Source of the DNA: Knoxdaviesia capensis
Taxonomy: Eukaryota; Ascomycota; Sordariomycetes; Microascales; Gondwanamycetaceae
NCBI GenBank assembly: GCA_001510575.1
Contig: LNGK01000001.1
Location: 1 to 64,000, forward strand
Length of the DNA: 64,000 bases
Direction of reading: 5' to 3'
Part shown: piece after piece, positions 49,437 through 59,461 of the stretch
Layout of the letters: every line of letters begins with the position of its first letter
Numbering within the stretch: the stretch's first letter is position 1
The notes under the pieces: model-generated
What the model saw: the letters and a program-made list of their open reading frames with translations, nothing else
The model's database searches: none
Told to the model about the DNA's origin: nothing
Program-made: the position numbers and the translations under genes

Positions 49437-51376
49437 ATGGGTGTTATCAAGAAGAAGATCGGTGTACGCGGAGGTGAAGGCGGCGTTAAATACGTCTGCG
49501 ACGTGTGCACCAGCGATATCACATCGACGGTGAGTTTGCCCTGTTCTTTGTTGCTCTTGCTGATTCATCTTTTGATGCTGGTGTGTGTACTGTGTGAGCA
49601 GCGGGCGCACACGGTGCTGGGTGTGGCATCCAAGGCTGGACTTGCGGCTCCGGTTTCCCCGACGAAACATCTGGCGACTGCGGTGGTGTGTGTATGGCTG
49701 TCAGGTGTTTGGGCTGGGTGTTTTCCACCATGTGCAAATGCCTCCTTGTTGTCCATTTGTTCTGACGTAGGGTTTTCTCCCCCTCCTAGGTCCGTATTCG
49801 TTGCGCCCATTCCGCCTGCACCGACTACGATCTTTGCGTCCAATGTTTCTCGAACGGCCAGTCCAGCAACAACCACAAACCCGAAACACATCCCTACCGC
49901 GTAATAGAGCAGAACTCGTTCCCTATATTCGATCCGGAATGGGGTGCGGACGAAGAGCTCCTTCTCCTGGAGGGCGCCGAGACGTACGGCTTGGGGTCAT
50001 GGGCCGACATCGCTGAACACATTGGCGGCTACCGGACGAAAGACGAGGTCCGCGACCACTATCTGAAGGTGTTTGTGGACTCGCCCAAGTTCCCGCTACC
50101 GGAGCGATGCAGCCCGTTCGACATGGAGCTTGCCGAACAGATATCACGCGAGGATTTCCAGGCGCAAAAGAAGGAGCGCATTGAAACTCGCAAAGAGGCG
50201 AAGAAGAACGAGCCGCCCCGCGACCCTAAGCTGCGGACGACGCCCAGTGTCCCAGCCCGACACGAGATCCAGGGGTATATGCCGGGTCGGCTGGAGTTTG
50301 ACACTGAGTACGCCAACGAGGCCGAGGAGGCCGTGCAGCTGATGAAGTTTGAGCCGGGCGACGGCATCAACCCGCGCACCGGCGAGCTGGAGCCGGAAAT
50401 GGAGCTGAAGATGACGGTGTTTGATATTTACAACTGCCGGCTGACCCAGCGTGTGCAGCGCAAGCGCGTGATGTTTGAGCACGGCCTCCTGGACTACCGT
50501 GAAAACATTAAGATTGAAAAGAAACGCACCAAGGAGGAGCGTGATCTTCTCAACCGCATCAAGCCGTACGCACGCATGATGAACAAGGACGACTTCGACA
50601 GCCTGTCACAGGGGTTCCTGGACGAGCTGAACCTGCGCCAGGCCATTGGCCAGCTGCAGGAGTGGCGGTCAAACAAGATTGGAGATCTGCGGAGTGGCGA
50701 GAAGTACGAGCAGGAGAAGGCATCCCGCCAACAGAAGGCCACCCCGATGGGCTCAATGGATCGCGATCGGCTCGCTTCGTTGCAGCGGAACAAGCCCGCG
50801 CCTGCCCCCGAGCCGCCTGGAGCTGCGGCGTTGCTGGTGGCTCCGGAGATTCCGTTCCGGACGCTGCCCGGCGGTGGGTTGACTGCGCTGCCGTCGAATA
50901 TCCACGCGGGCGAGACTACACCGGCGCCGACCGCCAACGGAGACGGAGCCGCCCACGCCAACGGAAGCACCAACGGAGCCGCCAACGGCACGGCCAACGG
51001 CACGGCCAACGGCACGGCGAACGGAACCACGACGAACGCGAACGGCGCTCACGCCAACGGCGAAGCCAACGGCACCACGGCGCAACGCCACAAGTACGTG
51101 GCGCAGCCGATCCCGGGCGTCACGCCGCTGGAGCTGACGCTGGAGAACGCGCCCGACCTGCACCTGCTCACGCCCGACGAAATCAAGCTGTGCGAGGTGA
51201 TCCGCCTGCACCCGAAGCCGTACCTGATGATCAAGGAGCAGATCATCAAGGAGGCGATCAAGGGCAACGGCACGCTGAAGAAGCGCCAGGCGCGTGAAAT
51301 CTGCCGATTGGACTCGCAGAAGGGCGGGCGCATTTTTGATTTCTTGATCCATGCCGGATGGGTTGGCAAGGCGTAA
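49437..51376 (+). CDS. ADA2: SAGA complex adaptor Ada2
   Basis: Exons 49437-49529 and 49790-51376, with a 260 bp intron, give 559 residues. It is the adaptor of the Gcn5 histone acetyltransferase module. Seen: a ZZ zinc finger (about residues 18-68, starting C-D-V-C and continuing [15 protein letters not shown]), a SANT domain (about 75-120, [18 protein letters not shown]), the central ADA region ([16 protein letters not shown]) and a C-terminal SWIRM domain (about 470-559, [19 protein letters not shown]). Between them is a low-complexity linker with tandem N-G-T-A units, coded by a repeated 12-mer near 50985-51020. Confidence 0.96.
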
Positions 51377-51878
51377 GAAGCAACCGACCAACCCATCCCG
51401 TATACACAGTGTATATGGAAGAGAGAGGGAACCTGGTTGTTCTTTTTTTTTTCTTTTCAACAGGTCTCGTCTCAAATTTGTGTCTTTTTGTTTTTCTTTT
51501 TGTCCTGCGTTCGTTTTGATTGATGATACACCACGGATTTGCATTTTTTGCGGGAGGGGGGGGGGTTTCTGGAGAAACATTGGGAAGGGCATGTTTTACT
51601 TGTTTTGCTTTCGTCTTTTTTCGTTTCGTTTCTCAAAGCTTGCATTATCAAGATGTGTCGTTAGTTCTAGGAAGTCTCGTGTGAATTGAGAAGTACTCAT
51701 TCGCCATTTTCTTTTCTATTGATGATGCCGCACGGTTCAATGACCGGCTAGTGGGCTATATTGGTACAAAGTTGAAATGTGTCTCTATATCGCGGCAAAG
51801 ATGAACAGTATCGCGGCCAGAACACGATGCAAAACACAAAGAAACGCAATGAAACGCGCTGGAAAGACAAAAAAAGCC
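51377..51878. other. Convergent 3' region of ADA2 and the carrier gene
   Basis: T-rich with a run of ten G near 51557. No gene seen. Confidence 0.5.
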
Positions 51879-52878
51879 TCACAAGTTCGACAGATAGAAC
51901 TTGGTATTCTCGTACACCAGGAACGTCACCCACGTGGCGGGCAGCACCCGCAGAATGCCCGGCACAATGCCGCGATAGAACCCGCGCAGGCCGTCCTCAG
52001 CCCACACGTGGCGGGCGACGCCGGAGACGCCGCGGCCGTAGCGAGCCTCGGCGTTGTAGTTCTGCATGCGGCTGCGCAGCACCTGGTACGGGTATGTGGC
52101 GGCGGCGGCGAAGATCTTGGCAGCGGTTGAGAGCACGAGGGTGACGTCGTTGCCGATGCGCGGGGCGCGGCCGGCGTCCTCGGGGGCGGGCGGCGGCGGG
52201 CGCCAGCGGGCGAGGTACATGCGCTTTGCCGGCTCGTAGACGGCGAACTGCACGGCGCCGTGCGACACGCCGACGAGGCTGATGGCCAGGCCGCGGTAGA
52301 AGCCGCGCACGCCCTCGTCGCGCAGGAGCTGGCGGGCGCCGGCGGCCATCGACGGGTAGGCGCCGGCGGCGCTGCGGTCGGAGGCGAGCATGCGGGTCTT
52401 GAGCACCCAGATGGGGTTCGTCAGCGTGGTGGTCAGGGCGCCGGCAAGCGCGGATGACGCGAAGTAGTCGGCGGCGGTCAGGCGCGGGGGCACCGCTGCG
52501 CCGGCCGAGGCGGCGTGCAGGTAGGCGAGGGATTGCTCGGCGCGCGACTTGAAGAAGAAGAAGGCGGCCCAGCTGATGGCGTTGCCGGCGAGGTTCGGGG
52601 TGAGGCCGCGGTACAGCGCGGCGAGCGGGTTTGGGGCGGTCACCAGGCCGTGTAGGATGCCGGCGGCAGAGCGGGTGGGGTAGACTGGAGATAACGGGGC
52701 ATTAGTTTGTGTCTCTTTCACTTGGGGCACAGGCTCCGGCAAACAACTCACTCTGCATGCGGGTCTTGACAATGTCCAGCGGGTGGCAGGCCAGGGTGGT
52801 GGCGACACCGGCAGCGAGCCCGGCAGCCGGCTCGATTTCGGCCGGCTCGAGACGGCGGCGGCGCGACGCTTCGGTCAT
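51879..52878 (-). CDS. FLX1: Mitochondrial carrier, FAD/folate (Flx1/SLC25A32) type
   Basis: Exons 52752-52878 and 51879-52684 give 310 residues. Three repeats are seen, each with a carrier signature: P-L-D-I-V-K-T-R-M-Q, P-I-W-V-L-K-T-R-M and P-Y-Q-V-L-R-S-R-M-Q. Each is followed by a G-x-x-x-x-F/L-Y-R-G turn (A-L-Y-R-G, G-F-Y-R-G, G-F-Y-R-G). The N-P-I-W-V-L-K-T-R-M form in repeat 2 is typical of the FAD/folate/pyrimidine-nucleotide subgroup. W-V-T-F-L-V-Y-E-N at the C-terminus is also shared with Flx1. It is inferred to move FAD across the inner mitochondrial membrane. Subgroup assignment is good, exact substrate less so. Confidence 0.88.
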
Positions 52879-53030
52879 CGTCGCGGGCGGCCGATGGAAA
52901 CACGCATGGTTTGCTCCGGACGGAGGGGGGTATAAGGATATCGAGAATGAGATGGGGGTATGGGTGAGGGTGAGTCTGGGGTTGATATGAAAGAAAGAAA
53001 AAGTTAAGAAATTCTAGCTTTAATCCATGT

Positions 53031-53039
53031 GTTAGGGTT
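53031..53039. promoter_or_regulatory. Telobox-like GTTAGGGTT
   Basis: About 150 bp upstream of the FLX1-type start codon on the opposite strand. Confidence 0.3.
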
Positions 53040-53340
53040 GGCAGACGCCTTTTCGGGTCTGGGCTGGTGCATTATGAAAGCCAAAGCCTAAATCACCAGC
53101 AAACACAGCCAAGATGAGCTGACCGCAGCATTTAAAGTCCGCCATGCAGTGCAGTCCTGTCACCGAGAAAAAAAAAGAAACCAAATTGTTGTTCGCCTCT
53201 TTACTCAATCAACCATTCACTTCCATCGTCTGGCGCACCACGGCATTTTCTAAACAAGCACTGCGGAAAGCTACTGACTGTGGAGTTTGAATAAGCCAGG
53301 ATTGAACAGTTCCAGCGCCAACTTCGCGATGAGGAGACCA

Positions 53341-53366
53341 GCTGGCAGCAGCTGGCAGCAGCTGGC
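53341..53366. repeat. Tandem 10-mer GCTGGCAGCA, 2.6 copies
   Basis: Short perfect direct repeat about 10 bp left of the NUMT, possibly related to the insertion junction. Confidence 0.8.
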
Positions 53367-53376
53367 GCGACTCTAG

Positions 53377-53583
53377 TAAGCATTAAGACATTAAATTATG
53401 TTTAGTTTGTCTATATATTGATAATCTCAATATATATCATATGGTCTTGACCAATTACGTGCCAGCAGTCGCGGTAATACGTAAAAGACAAGTCTTAACC
53501 ATCATGATTAGGTTTAAGGGTACTTAGATGGTTAAAAATACCTTAATAGAAAGAATTTTGAATCTAGAGTTATAAGAGAAGAC
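53377..53583 (+). pseudogene. NUMT: fragment of mitochondrial small-subunit rRNA (rns)
   Basis: AT-rich island in GC-richer DNA. It contains GTGCCAGCAGTCGCGGTAAT, the 530-loop of SSU rRNA in its fungal mitochondrial form (T where nuclear 18S has C). Flanking text such as TTAGGTTTAAGGGTACTTAG and AAAGAATTTTGAATCTAGAG also fits mitochondrial rns. Compared with the usual TTTAAAGGGTACCTAG, one A is lost and one C is T, so it has begun to decay. About 207 bp; edges are approximate to 10 bp. It cannot be functional rRNA here. Confidence 0.9.
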
Positions 53584-55421
53584 CCATCTGCACTCCAGAG
53601 CCTCAGCCGTGGCAAATGCAGGAACTCGAAAACTGCCGCAGTGGAGCCACATGGAGTTGCTGACGACGTCACTGCTGAGTCAGCACGTTCACATGTTGCA
53701 TTGTGGCGTAGTGGTTGGTCCAGTGGTTCCCACATTAACTCGCTCAACCCGTCTTGCGGTCCGCTCCAGGCTTAAAAGACAAACCGACAGAGGATGCAGA
53801 CCGGCAAGGTTTCGCTCGAGAAACATAGATTCCCTCCCTCGCCATCTTCGACCAGATGGGCCTGCGTCGCGATGAGAGGGCACCGAAGGCGGTCTCGGAC
53901 AAGTTGATGGGTGCCATCGGCCGTAACAGAGACGTACGACGTCTCGAAGGAGAGGGAGAGAGCACCAAAGCCAGCCTCGAAGAGAAGTCCGGCCGTGTAT
54001 CGGCAGCACACCACAGAAAGGGAATGCCAGCTTCCCGCCGGAAGAAGCTTCATGTAGAAACGAAAGCTGGAACGCTTTGTCACGGAGGCAACACGGCGCC
54101 GAAAACTGCCCGGATCAGCGCACTCAGCCGCGAAGCCGCGTCCGACTACCGATTGGAGAACACAGTGATGCCTGGCTGCCGGTCTACGGGGTGCCGCGGG
54201 ACGTGGGTGCGGGCCGCCTGTGCCAGGGACCTTGCCACACGCTAACTCACGGATGCAGGACTTCGGTGCAACGCAGGAGGCTTGGAGGGTGGTGTCGAGT
54301 GCGCCGTGGTGTTCTAGAGTGCCACAATAAAGGTAGTGTCGAGTGTAACGGTGCACCCGACTGGATCGGGCACGTCCGCAAGATTAACACATCCAGTCCA
54401 CGTATCTAGCGCTTCCAACAACGAGATCGTTCAGACTGCCTAAAATGGGCTCTTCCCCGAGCCTCCAGAGGCGGGGCCAGGGCAAAAAGCGGCGTTGCTG
54501 GGGGTCTTCTGCCCCTGGCGGGAACCGTGGCCGGAAAGGTGGTGGTGTACAATCAATGGAGGCGGCAACACGCGTCCACCACGTACGCTCGCTTGCAAGC
54601 CACCCTAAGTGCGGCGGCTCCAAAGACACTGCGACCGCTCGAGCGCTACTCGACCGAAGCCACAAACCCTGCCCCAGGTGAGCTGATCCCATCTGCGAAA
54701 TCTTTGCATTGTCCAGCGCAATCTTAATTTATGGTTATGTGGCTGAAGCTTCTAGGCCGAGGATGTGGATCTGCCGCCCCACGACAGAGTCGTCGTCAGC
54801 GAGGCGGCCCCGGACCTGCACGATGTTCGGCCTAGCGCCGAGAAACCTTGAAACATTGCGCAAATAGTCTGCTTTTGTACACAAAGCCAAACATTCCATT
54901 GGTGGTGCTGGGTGGGGTCAACCCGCCGCTCAGGTCGACTCTGCCGTGATGCCTTCACTCCCGCCGTCCCGAGATCCTAGGAGGGAGCGACTCCAGGTGG
55001 CTTGGTCAACCCTGATTTAGGGGCATTGAGGCGTACGCGTCGCTATGAGAGTCTGGTTTCAAGGAGGAAGAATCCCCATGTATTACGCACTTCGCGAATC
55101 TGCCCCCATACCACGCTATGGGATAGAGTATTCTGCTAATGGACATCTAACGTTGTCGGGCTTTCGCACGTTTGGGAGCCGGACTGGGGTCGGTGGCGGC
55201 GTGCATACCATCCACCATGTTGCCAATCAAAGAGCGTTGATTCCAGACCATCGCAAGAGAGTTCAAGCCTCGAAGCATCCATCTATCGGCCAAAGTATAA
55301 GAAACTGTGTCTATCCGTTCTCTGGGTGGTTGACTCGAATCGAAATCACTCCAACAGACCACACACTCTGCCTCATTCACCAGATCATTCGCTTACTCCC
55401 TTCATTGCCCGATCAGTCAAG
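53584..55421. other. Intergenic region right of the NUMT
   Basis: 1.8 kb, mixed composition. Frames up to 194 codons on the minus strand resemble nothing known. The last few hundred bases should hold the promoter of the dioxygenase gene. Confidence 0.45.
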
Positions 55422-56845
55422 ATGCACCTCAAATCTCTCTTAGCCATCGCGGCAGTTGCCTCTGTGGCATCCGCTCATCCAGGCCATGATATCACGGAAG
55501 AAGTTGCTGAACGCCGCAGCTACATCAACTCTGTTCACCGAAAGGATCTCTCTCACTGCCAAGAGAAGCTGCGCGCTCGCGGGGTGGAATCCCGAAACAT
55601 TGCTCGACGGTCGGCCGCCGTGCAGGAGGCCCAGGCCATGCGAGGATTCTCGAAGAAGGACCTTGAGGAAGTGCTGGCCGAGTCTCATGACAAGTCGAGC
55701 TTGGGATACACTGCCGAGACTGATCCGTTGAAGCTCTTCAGCGGCAATGCCTCCTGCCTCTTGACCCCCGAGGTGACCCAGGGGCCGTACTGTAAGAATC
55801 CACTGTCCCCTCCCTCCTCCCAAACCCCTCGACTGACCGACCGTGTGATATAGACGTTGGTGGCGAGCTCGTGCGAAAGGATGTCACCGATTCCGAACCG
55901 GGTGTCTTTATCACCCTCGACTATCAGGTCATTGATGTTGACACTTGTGATCCCGTTCCCAACGTGTATGTCGAGATCTGGCACTGCAACAGCACCGGCG
56001 TCTACTCCGGCGTCCAAGCCAACAACAACGGCAACTCGAACGATGAGACAAACCTCGATGCAACCTTTCTCCGCGGCATCCAGGAAACAGACTCAGACGG
56101 CGTCGCCCAGTTCAACTCTGTCTTCCCTGGCCACTACACCGGCCGTGCCACTCATATCCACGTCATGGTTCACACAAATGCCACGCTTCTCGCCAACAAC
56201 ACGCTCGGCAACGATATCTATGCTTCTCACGTTGGCCAGACATTCTTTGACCAAGATCTCATTACCGCCGTGGAGAAGACTTCTCCTTACTCGACAAACA
56301 CTCAGCAGTTGACTGACAATGACGAGGACAGCATTCTGGCAGAGGAGGCAGATGATGTCGACCCCTTCATGGACTACGTTTATCTCGGCAATGATCTGGA
56401 CAGCGGCCTCTTTGCTTGGATTGCCTTTGGCATCAACACAAGCTATTCGAGCCACATCACCCCGGCAGCAAGCTATTATGAGGATGGTGGTGTTGCAAAT
56501 GAAGATTCTGGAATGGGCGGAGGTCCAGGCGGTCCGGGAGGCCCGGGAGGCCCGGGAGGCCCGGGTGGTCCAGGAGGAAACGGGACGATGACTGGTAGCC
56601 CTCCCGGCATGGGCAATTCGACTGCTACTCCCACTGGGACAGCCTCCAGCTCCGGGTCGACCCCCGCAGGCTCCAGCTCCGAGTCAACCTCCGCAGGCTC
56701 CAGCTCCGAGTCGACCTCCGCAGTGTCTAGCTCCGAGTCGTCCGTTGCGAACGGTACCAGTACTGGCGGCGCGGGAGAGGCAAAGATCCCAGGGTTTGGC
56801 GCAGTGGCAGTGGTGGGTGGCATTGGTCTCGCAATGCTGTTTTAG
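55422..56845 (+). CDS. Secreted intradiol ring-cleavage dioxygenase, probably GPI-anchored
   Basis: Exons 55422-55791 and 55854-56845 give 453 residues. The start is the ATG at 55422 because it opens directly on a signal peptide (cleavage near A-S-A-H). An in-frame ATG 32 codons upstream would bury it. The dioxygenase core runs about 118-330: Q-G-P-Y-Y (first Fe Tyr), P-N-V-Y-V-E-I-W-H-C, then F-P-G-H-Y-T-G-R-A-T-H-I-H with the second Tyr and the two His ligands. So all four non-haem Fe(III) ligands appear present. The tail has G-P-G-G repeats, then Ser/Thr-rich repeats, and ends in a hydrophobic stretch (A-V-V-G-G-I-G-L-A-M-L-F) that fits a GPI signal. It is expected to open catechol-type rings outside the cell. 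Natural substrate unknown. Confidence 0.9.
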
Positions 56846-57377
56846 TGAGCCTGCGATCCCACGGGCAGAAGATATGGAGCAAGTTACGAAGAAAGCGCCG
56901 GAGTTGTCATACCAAGAAAGCATGTCGCAACCGTCAAGAGCCCTAAGCTTGTCCTCCCGTCCACCTGTGCAGTGATAGACAAAACGAGACGAATGTGTCA
57001 GCAAGCCTGCACGTCTATATATATATATATTGCCAAGAATATCATCACCTCCATGGAGGAATCCAGAGATAGTGCCAAACTCCGTACAGTCTTAAGGAAT
57101 GGATGGCGTCACTTGCAGCGAATTGTACTGAATTCCGTGCTAACAATAGGAGGACGAGTCTTTCCAACCGCGCATTGGAGAGGATCAACAGACACGACAA
57201 ACTTGCTGTTGCTGCTTGCTTGACTTACACCAAGACAATATGCCAACCTTCGACGGAAGCACCCTCTGGGACATTTCTTTTCGACGAACCTCCTGGACCA
57301 GGAGACTTTTGAAGGGAAAGGGCGCTGTGCTTCAGGCTTCCTTCGAGTGGCGGGTTCTTCATGGCGGACTCTGAATC
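56846..57377. other. 3' flank of the dioxygenase gene
   Basis: It contains a short (AT)n run near 57017-57030. No intact gene seen. Confidence 0.5.
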
Positions 57378-57584
57378 TTGAGGATGCTGTGTACTTCCAA
57401 GGTTCGTCAAACACCCGCAATCCTGGAATCTGTCGACGAGTTGGTCAAGAATGGCGACGACTATGATCCGGGGGTCGCCTACGCTCGCTCGAAAGCTGTC
57501 AACGCCCTGATCGCTATGGTTCTTGCGAAGCGGCTTGCGTCAACGGATGTCCCAGGAGTCTCTTGCTTGCACGCCGGGAAGTGA
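57378..57584 (+). pseudogene. Short-chain dehydrogenase/reductase remnant
   Basis: The frame encodes V-K-N-G-D-D-Y-D-P, then A-Y-A-R-S-K-A-V-N-A-L-I-A, then L-A-K-R-L, then V-S-C-L-H-A-G. This matches the catalytic Y-x-x-x-K helix and the following H-P-G strand of retinol-dehydrogenase-like SDRs (Pro of HPG is Ala here). No upstream frame shows the cofactor motif TGxxxGIG or NNAG, so the N-terminal half is absent. A GTGAGT donor and TGTAG acceptor follow at about 57581 and 57645 but lead to no recognisable C-terminus. I read it as a decayed gene fragment. Confidence 0.6.
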
Positions 57585-58256
57585 GTCAACCGCCATGGCC
57601 TGGATGAAAAGGACTCAGCTTGGATCTCGTGTTGAATCAGTGTAGCAAGCGGAGAACGATTCAATTCTGCGCAAGAACAGTGACGTGGACGATGAGCATC
57701 TTTATGACTGCTTTACACACGGCACAGAAGAAAGGTCAGTAGTACCAGCCAAGTTCCCAGCCCGGCGCCGGGAGGCCGGGCGACCGTCTCGCGTGATGCC
57801 GACCGTCCAGCCAGCGCGCTTCGCAAGGCTGACTGACGTTCGTGCACCAAACTGTGCGCTTCGTGAAGCTACAGAACACGGTATTCCAGACACATTTGGT
57901 ACGTCTCGGTGAGTTTCGTATCGAAAACTTCATGATTGGAGTGGTATTATTGATTGGCCCATTATCACAAAACCCAACGGACGCGTGCTTTTCTCTCCGA
58001 TTTTCAACCCAAAGAAACCAGAAGAGATATATAGTAGTACAAAGTCCCAGTTAAAAAAACAACACATACACCCTCTAAAACGCTTGTATTCAGAGCTTCC
58101 CACTTTTTCTTCTTCCTCTCCTTGAAAGAAAACTTCTTCATGTTCTTACATGCTCTGTAGTGTACAGCCGGGTAGCATCGTGAGTCTGGTCCCGTTGATG
58201 GTGGTTCGGTGAATGGTTGCGAGCTTGCTTTCTCGACTACGCCGACGGCGATACGC
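57585..58256. other. Region between the SDR remnant and TOM7
   Basis: No further SDR similarity and no other gene recognised. It includes the TOM7 3' flank. Confidence 0.45.
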
Positions 58257-58805
58257 TTAAGAGAGGGGAGACAGGAGTCTGCAGATAGGGGAACGCATTG
58301 AAGATTAGTACATGGCTGGATTAAAGGCGGCTTGCTATCCGTGAGATGGGGATGCTGGGGTGGCTTGGTATCTGCTGAGTGTGGCCGCATACCTGATGAT
58401 TGAAGGCTTCGGGTCGCTCCGGGTGTATCCTAAAAGACAGTAACGAATTTATTAGTGTCGACCGAGATGGCGAGCGAGGAGGCGTCTGTAGTAGAGCTGT
58501 GTGTGACGTCGAAGCCATACCGAGGTAGAGAATCAGAGGAATATATCCGCTACAGAGAAGAAGAGAGAGTCAGTTAGCACCCAGCACTGTATATCCAGCA
58601 AGCAACACATCGAAAGACTCTGAAGCAGGGAATACGTACTAGTGAATGGCGACCTGCGACACCTCGATCAGGCGACCGATGCGCTCCTATGGCGGAAGAA
58701 AAAAGATGAAGTTAGTGATCAGACACACGACCGGTCGAGCTCAGGGACCACCAACGACGCGAGGCTGCGCGAGCTTACCTTGGACTCTTCCGAGAGGGCG
58801 AACAT
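58257..58805 (-). CDS. TOM7: Mitochondrial import receptor subunit Tom7
   Basis: Five small exons were assembled by hand: 58779-58805, 58640-58686, 58521-58549, 58393-58429 and 58257-58278 (27, 47, 29, 37 and 22 nt; 162 nt with stop). All introns are GT-AG and phases match. The 53-residue product begins M-F-A-L-S-E-E-S-K-E-R-I-G, has one hydrophobic segment around Y-G-Y-I-P-L-I-L-Y-L-G-Y, and ends R-L-L-S-P-L-S. This matches fungal Tom7 in length and order (acidic/basic N-terminus, helix with Gly-Tyr-Ile-Pro, basic tail). Known: Tom7 is a tail-anchored outer-membrane subunit that modulates TOM complex assembly. It is divergent from ELP2. Confidence 0.92.
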
Positions 58806-59461
58806 GGTTGCAATGGCAATGGGGGAACGGATGATGAGAGAGAAGGAGATGGAAACGGCCCGATGGATGGGATGAGATAGGAAGGGGAAAGATGTCGTGA
58901 AGTCGTTCTTCTCGTGACCAAGAAAAGTCATGGAGCGAAATATCAACACAAGTGGTTGATAGACTTTTTTCTTGGACCTTGCATACCTCTGGCCAGCCAC
59001 ACCTGCGCCACACATATCAGCCACACATCCGTCAGCCTTCGAGATTCCTCAACGCCGACTTCACATTCAGGCTCTGCTTCTTCCCGAGATAGCTGAATGA
59101 TTTTAGCTATCCAATTGGATGGGAATATCCAAATCCACCGAGTCTTCTTGTTTCTACCAGCCTGTCTGAATAATGCCTCCCGAAATGTCGCAGTGGGAGT
59201 CCCAGCAACATTGAAGCAGTTCCTGAAAGTGAAGCCCTCTGGAGCATTGACAGCTGCCACCAGCTGCCCCGCGCCCATCACCTTCACGAACCGAACCTGT
59301 GTAACCCTAGCAAAGATTTTGGCTTGTGAAAAAGTCCCCCTCCAGATAGCCAACATCAAAGTGACCATTTTCCTCACTTTCCCAATCTTCCTTCTTATCT
59401 TTCCCGTATAACGGTTCCGTATCTCAAGAATTCCAGTCCTAGTTGCCCCCGCTTGTCTGAT
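58806..59461. other. Divergent promoter region between TOM7 and ELP2
   Basis: 656 bp. AACCCTAG at 59303 lies about 160 bp upstream of ELP2. No gene seen. Confidence 0.5.

Larger units (their letters stand above)
52879..53376. other. Upstream region of the FLX1-type gene
   Basis: It holds TTAGGGTT at 53032 and a 10-mer tandem repeat just before the NUMT. No gene seen. Confidence 0.5.

Noticed and set aside
53702..53760. A-box-like TGGCGTAGTGG
   Set aside because: No B box or cloverleaf follows.
53772..54356. 194-codon minus-strand frame
   Set aside because: No family resemblance and no supporting splice or start signals.
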